32,142 nucleotides of DNA from an uncultured Erysipelotrichaceae bacterium. GTDB taxonomy: Bacteria; Bacillota_I; Bacilli_A; Erysipelotrichales; Erysipelotrichaceae. Shown here in pieces: positions 31,855 through 32,142 of this stretch; positions within the stretch are counted from its first letter, which is position 1, and each line of letters starts with the position of its first letter. Below the pieces are notes generated by a model. That model made no database searches, had not been told where the DNA came from, and saw only the letters and a program-made list of their open reading frames with translations. The position numbers and the translations under genes were made by a program. The DNA is taken from NCBI GenBank assembly GCA_900314905.1, contig OMXA01000021.1, positions 1-32,142 on the forward strand. The letters run 5' to 3'.

Positions 31855-32142
31855 AAGCCTGATTCCTTCTCTGATGACTTCTTCTGTGCGAAGACGAAAC
31901 GCATCCGGATGTATGCAAAGGATTTTCTGTGCCGCCGCATCTGCTGCAGTCTTCGGTCTGCCGCTCTATCCAGCAGTGCTTCTTTTCCATCTTTCTCTAA
32001 AAGACTGACCGATCATTCAGACCATGCCATTGCCAGGAAGAAAGTAAGCGTCTAATACAGGGTGAACTTATTTCATAAGAGCAGGACAATATAATGAGCG
32101 CGAAGGCGACCGGACTTTAAAGAACCCAGTGCTGGGTCAGTA
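31855..32142. other. Non-coding tail of the window
   Basis: No convincing gene. A perfect TATAAT at 32090-32095 lacks a good -35 box (the best at 17-bp spacing, CTTATT at 32067-32072, is poor). A 14-bp palindrome-like sequence, ACCCAG-TG-CTGGGT, lies at 32124-32137 next to the edge and may be part of a structure that continues outside. Confidence 0.4.

Noticed and set aside
31715-31990. A 91-codon minus-strand frame near the window end
   Set aside because: Rich in Cys, Ser and Arg with no domain, poor codon fit, and no ribosome binding site.
32124-32137. ACCCAGTGCTGGGT as a terminator
   Set aside because: The loop is only 2 nt and no T run is visible before the window ends.

Overview
The window looks like a chromosomal segment of a host-associated, low-to-mid GC Firmicute. 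Supporting this are Gram-positive style oligopeptide-binding lipoproteins, a T-box leader, AGGAGG ribosome binding sites, a split mannose-family PTS, and AzlCD, YitT and RclA genes. GC is about 50% by eye, with A-rich intergenic promoters. An Erysipelotrichia-like or related anaerobe would fit, but the sequence alone does not settle the genus. No tRNA, rRNA, CRISPR array, insertion sequence, phage gene or origin was seen.

Layout. (1) 68-3540, minus strand: a LysR regulator and an 830-residue LevR/ManR-type PTS regulator whose AAA+ domain has lost its Walker and sigma-54 contact motifs. (2) 3738-7160, plus strand: a strong sigma-70 type promoter, then mannose-family EIIA, EIIB, EIIC and EIID, then a BtpA/SgcQ-family TIM-barrel protein, closed by a terminator. 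(3) 7311-8898: AzlC-AzlD amino acid exporter, followed by a YbaK/EbsC-type aminoacyl-tRNA deacylase gene broken by one in-frame TAA. (4) 8873-9781, minus strand: an RluA-family pseudouridine synthase. (5) 9928-12283: an RclA-like flavin disulfide reductase and a YitT-family membrane protein.

(6) 12414-28020 is the centrepiece, a peptide acquisition and breakdown region of about 15.6 kb. A T-box leader controls oppA1 and a PepD-type dipeptidase. Two further oppA paralogs, closely similar in protein, DNA and promoter, follow as a tandem duplication. A 13-bp stem terminator separates oppA3 from oppBCDF. After oppF come a two-domain C39-like plus C26-like hydrolase, a 35-codon ORF coupled to both neighbours, a D-amino acid aminotransferase-like enzyme and a DUF885 HExxxGHH metallohydrolase. 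Together they suggest import of short peptides, possibly including D-amino acid or gamma-glutamyl peptides such as murein peptides, and their full degradation. The murein part is inference.

(7) 28059-28990: phosphoglycerate mutase gpmA with a near-consensus promoter and its own terminator. (8) 29089-31360: a two-gene ABC exporter. (9) 31361-32142: small, possibly decayed coding fragments and no clear gene.

Several starts given here are shorter than the longest open frame, because the longer versions would start inside a promoter, a T-box or the preceding gene (EIIA, EIID, BtpA, oppA1, oppA2, oppC, oppF, pepD, ABC permease).
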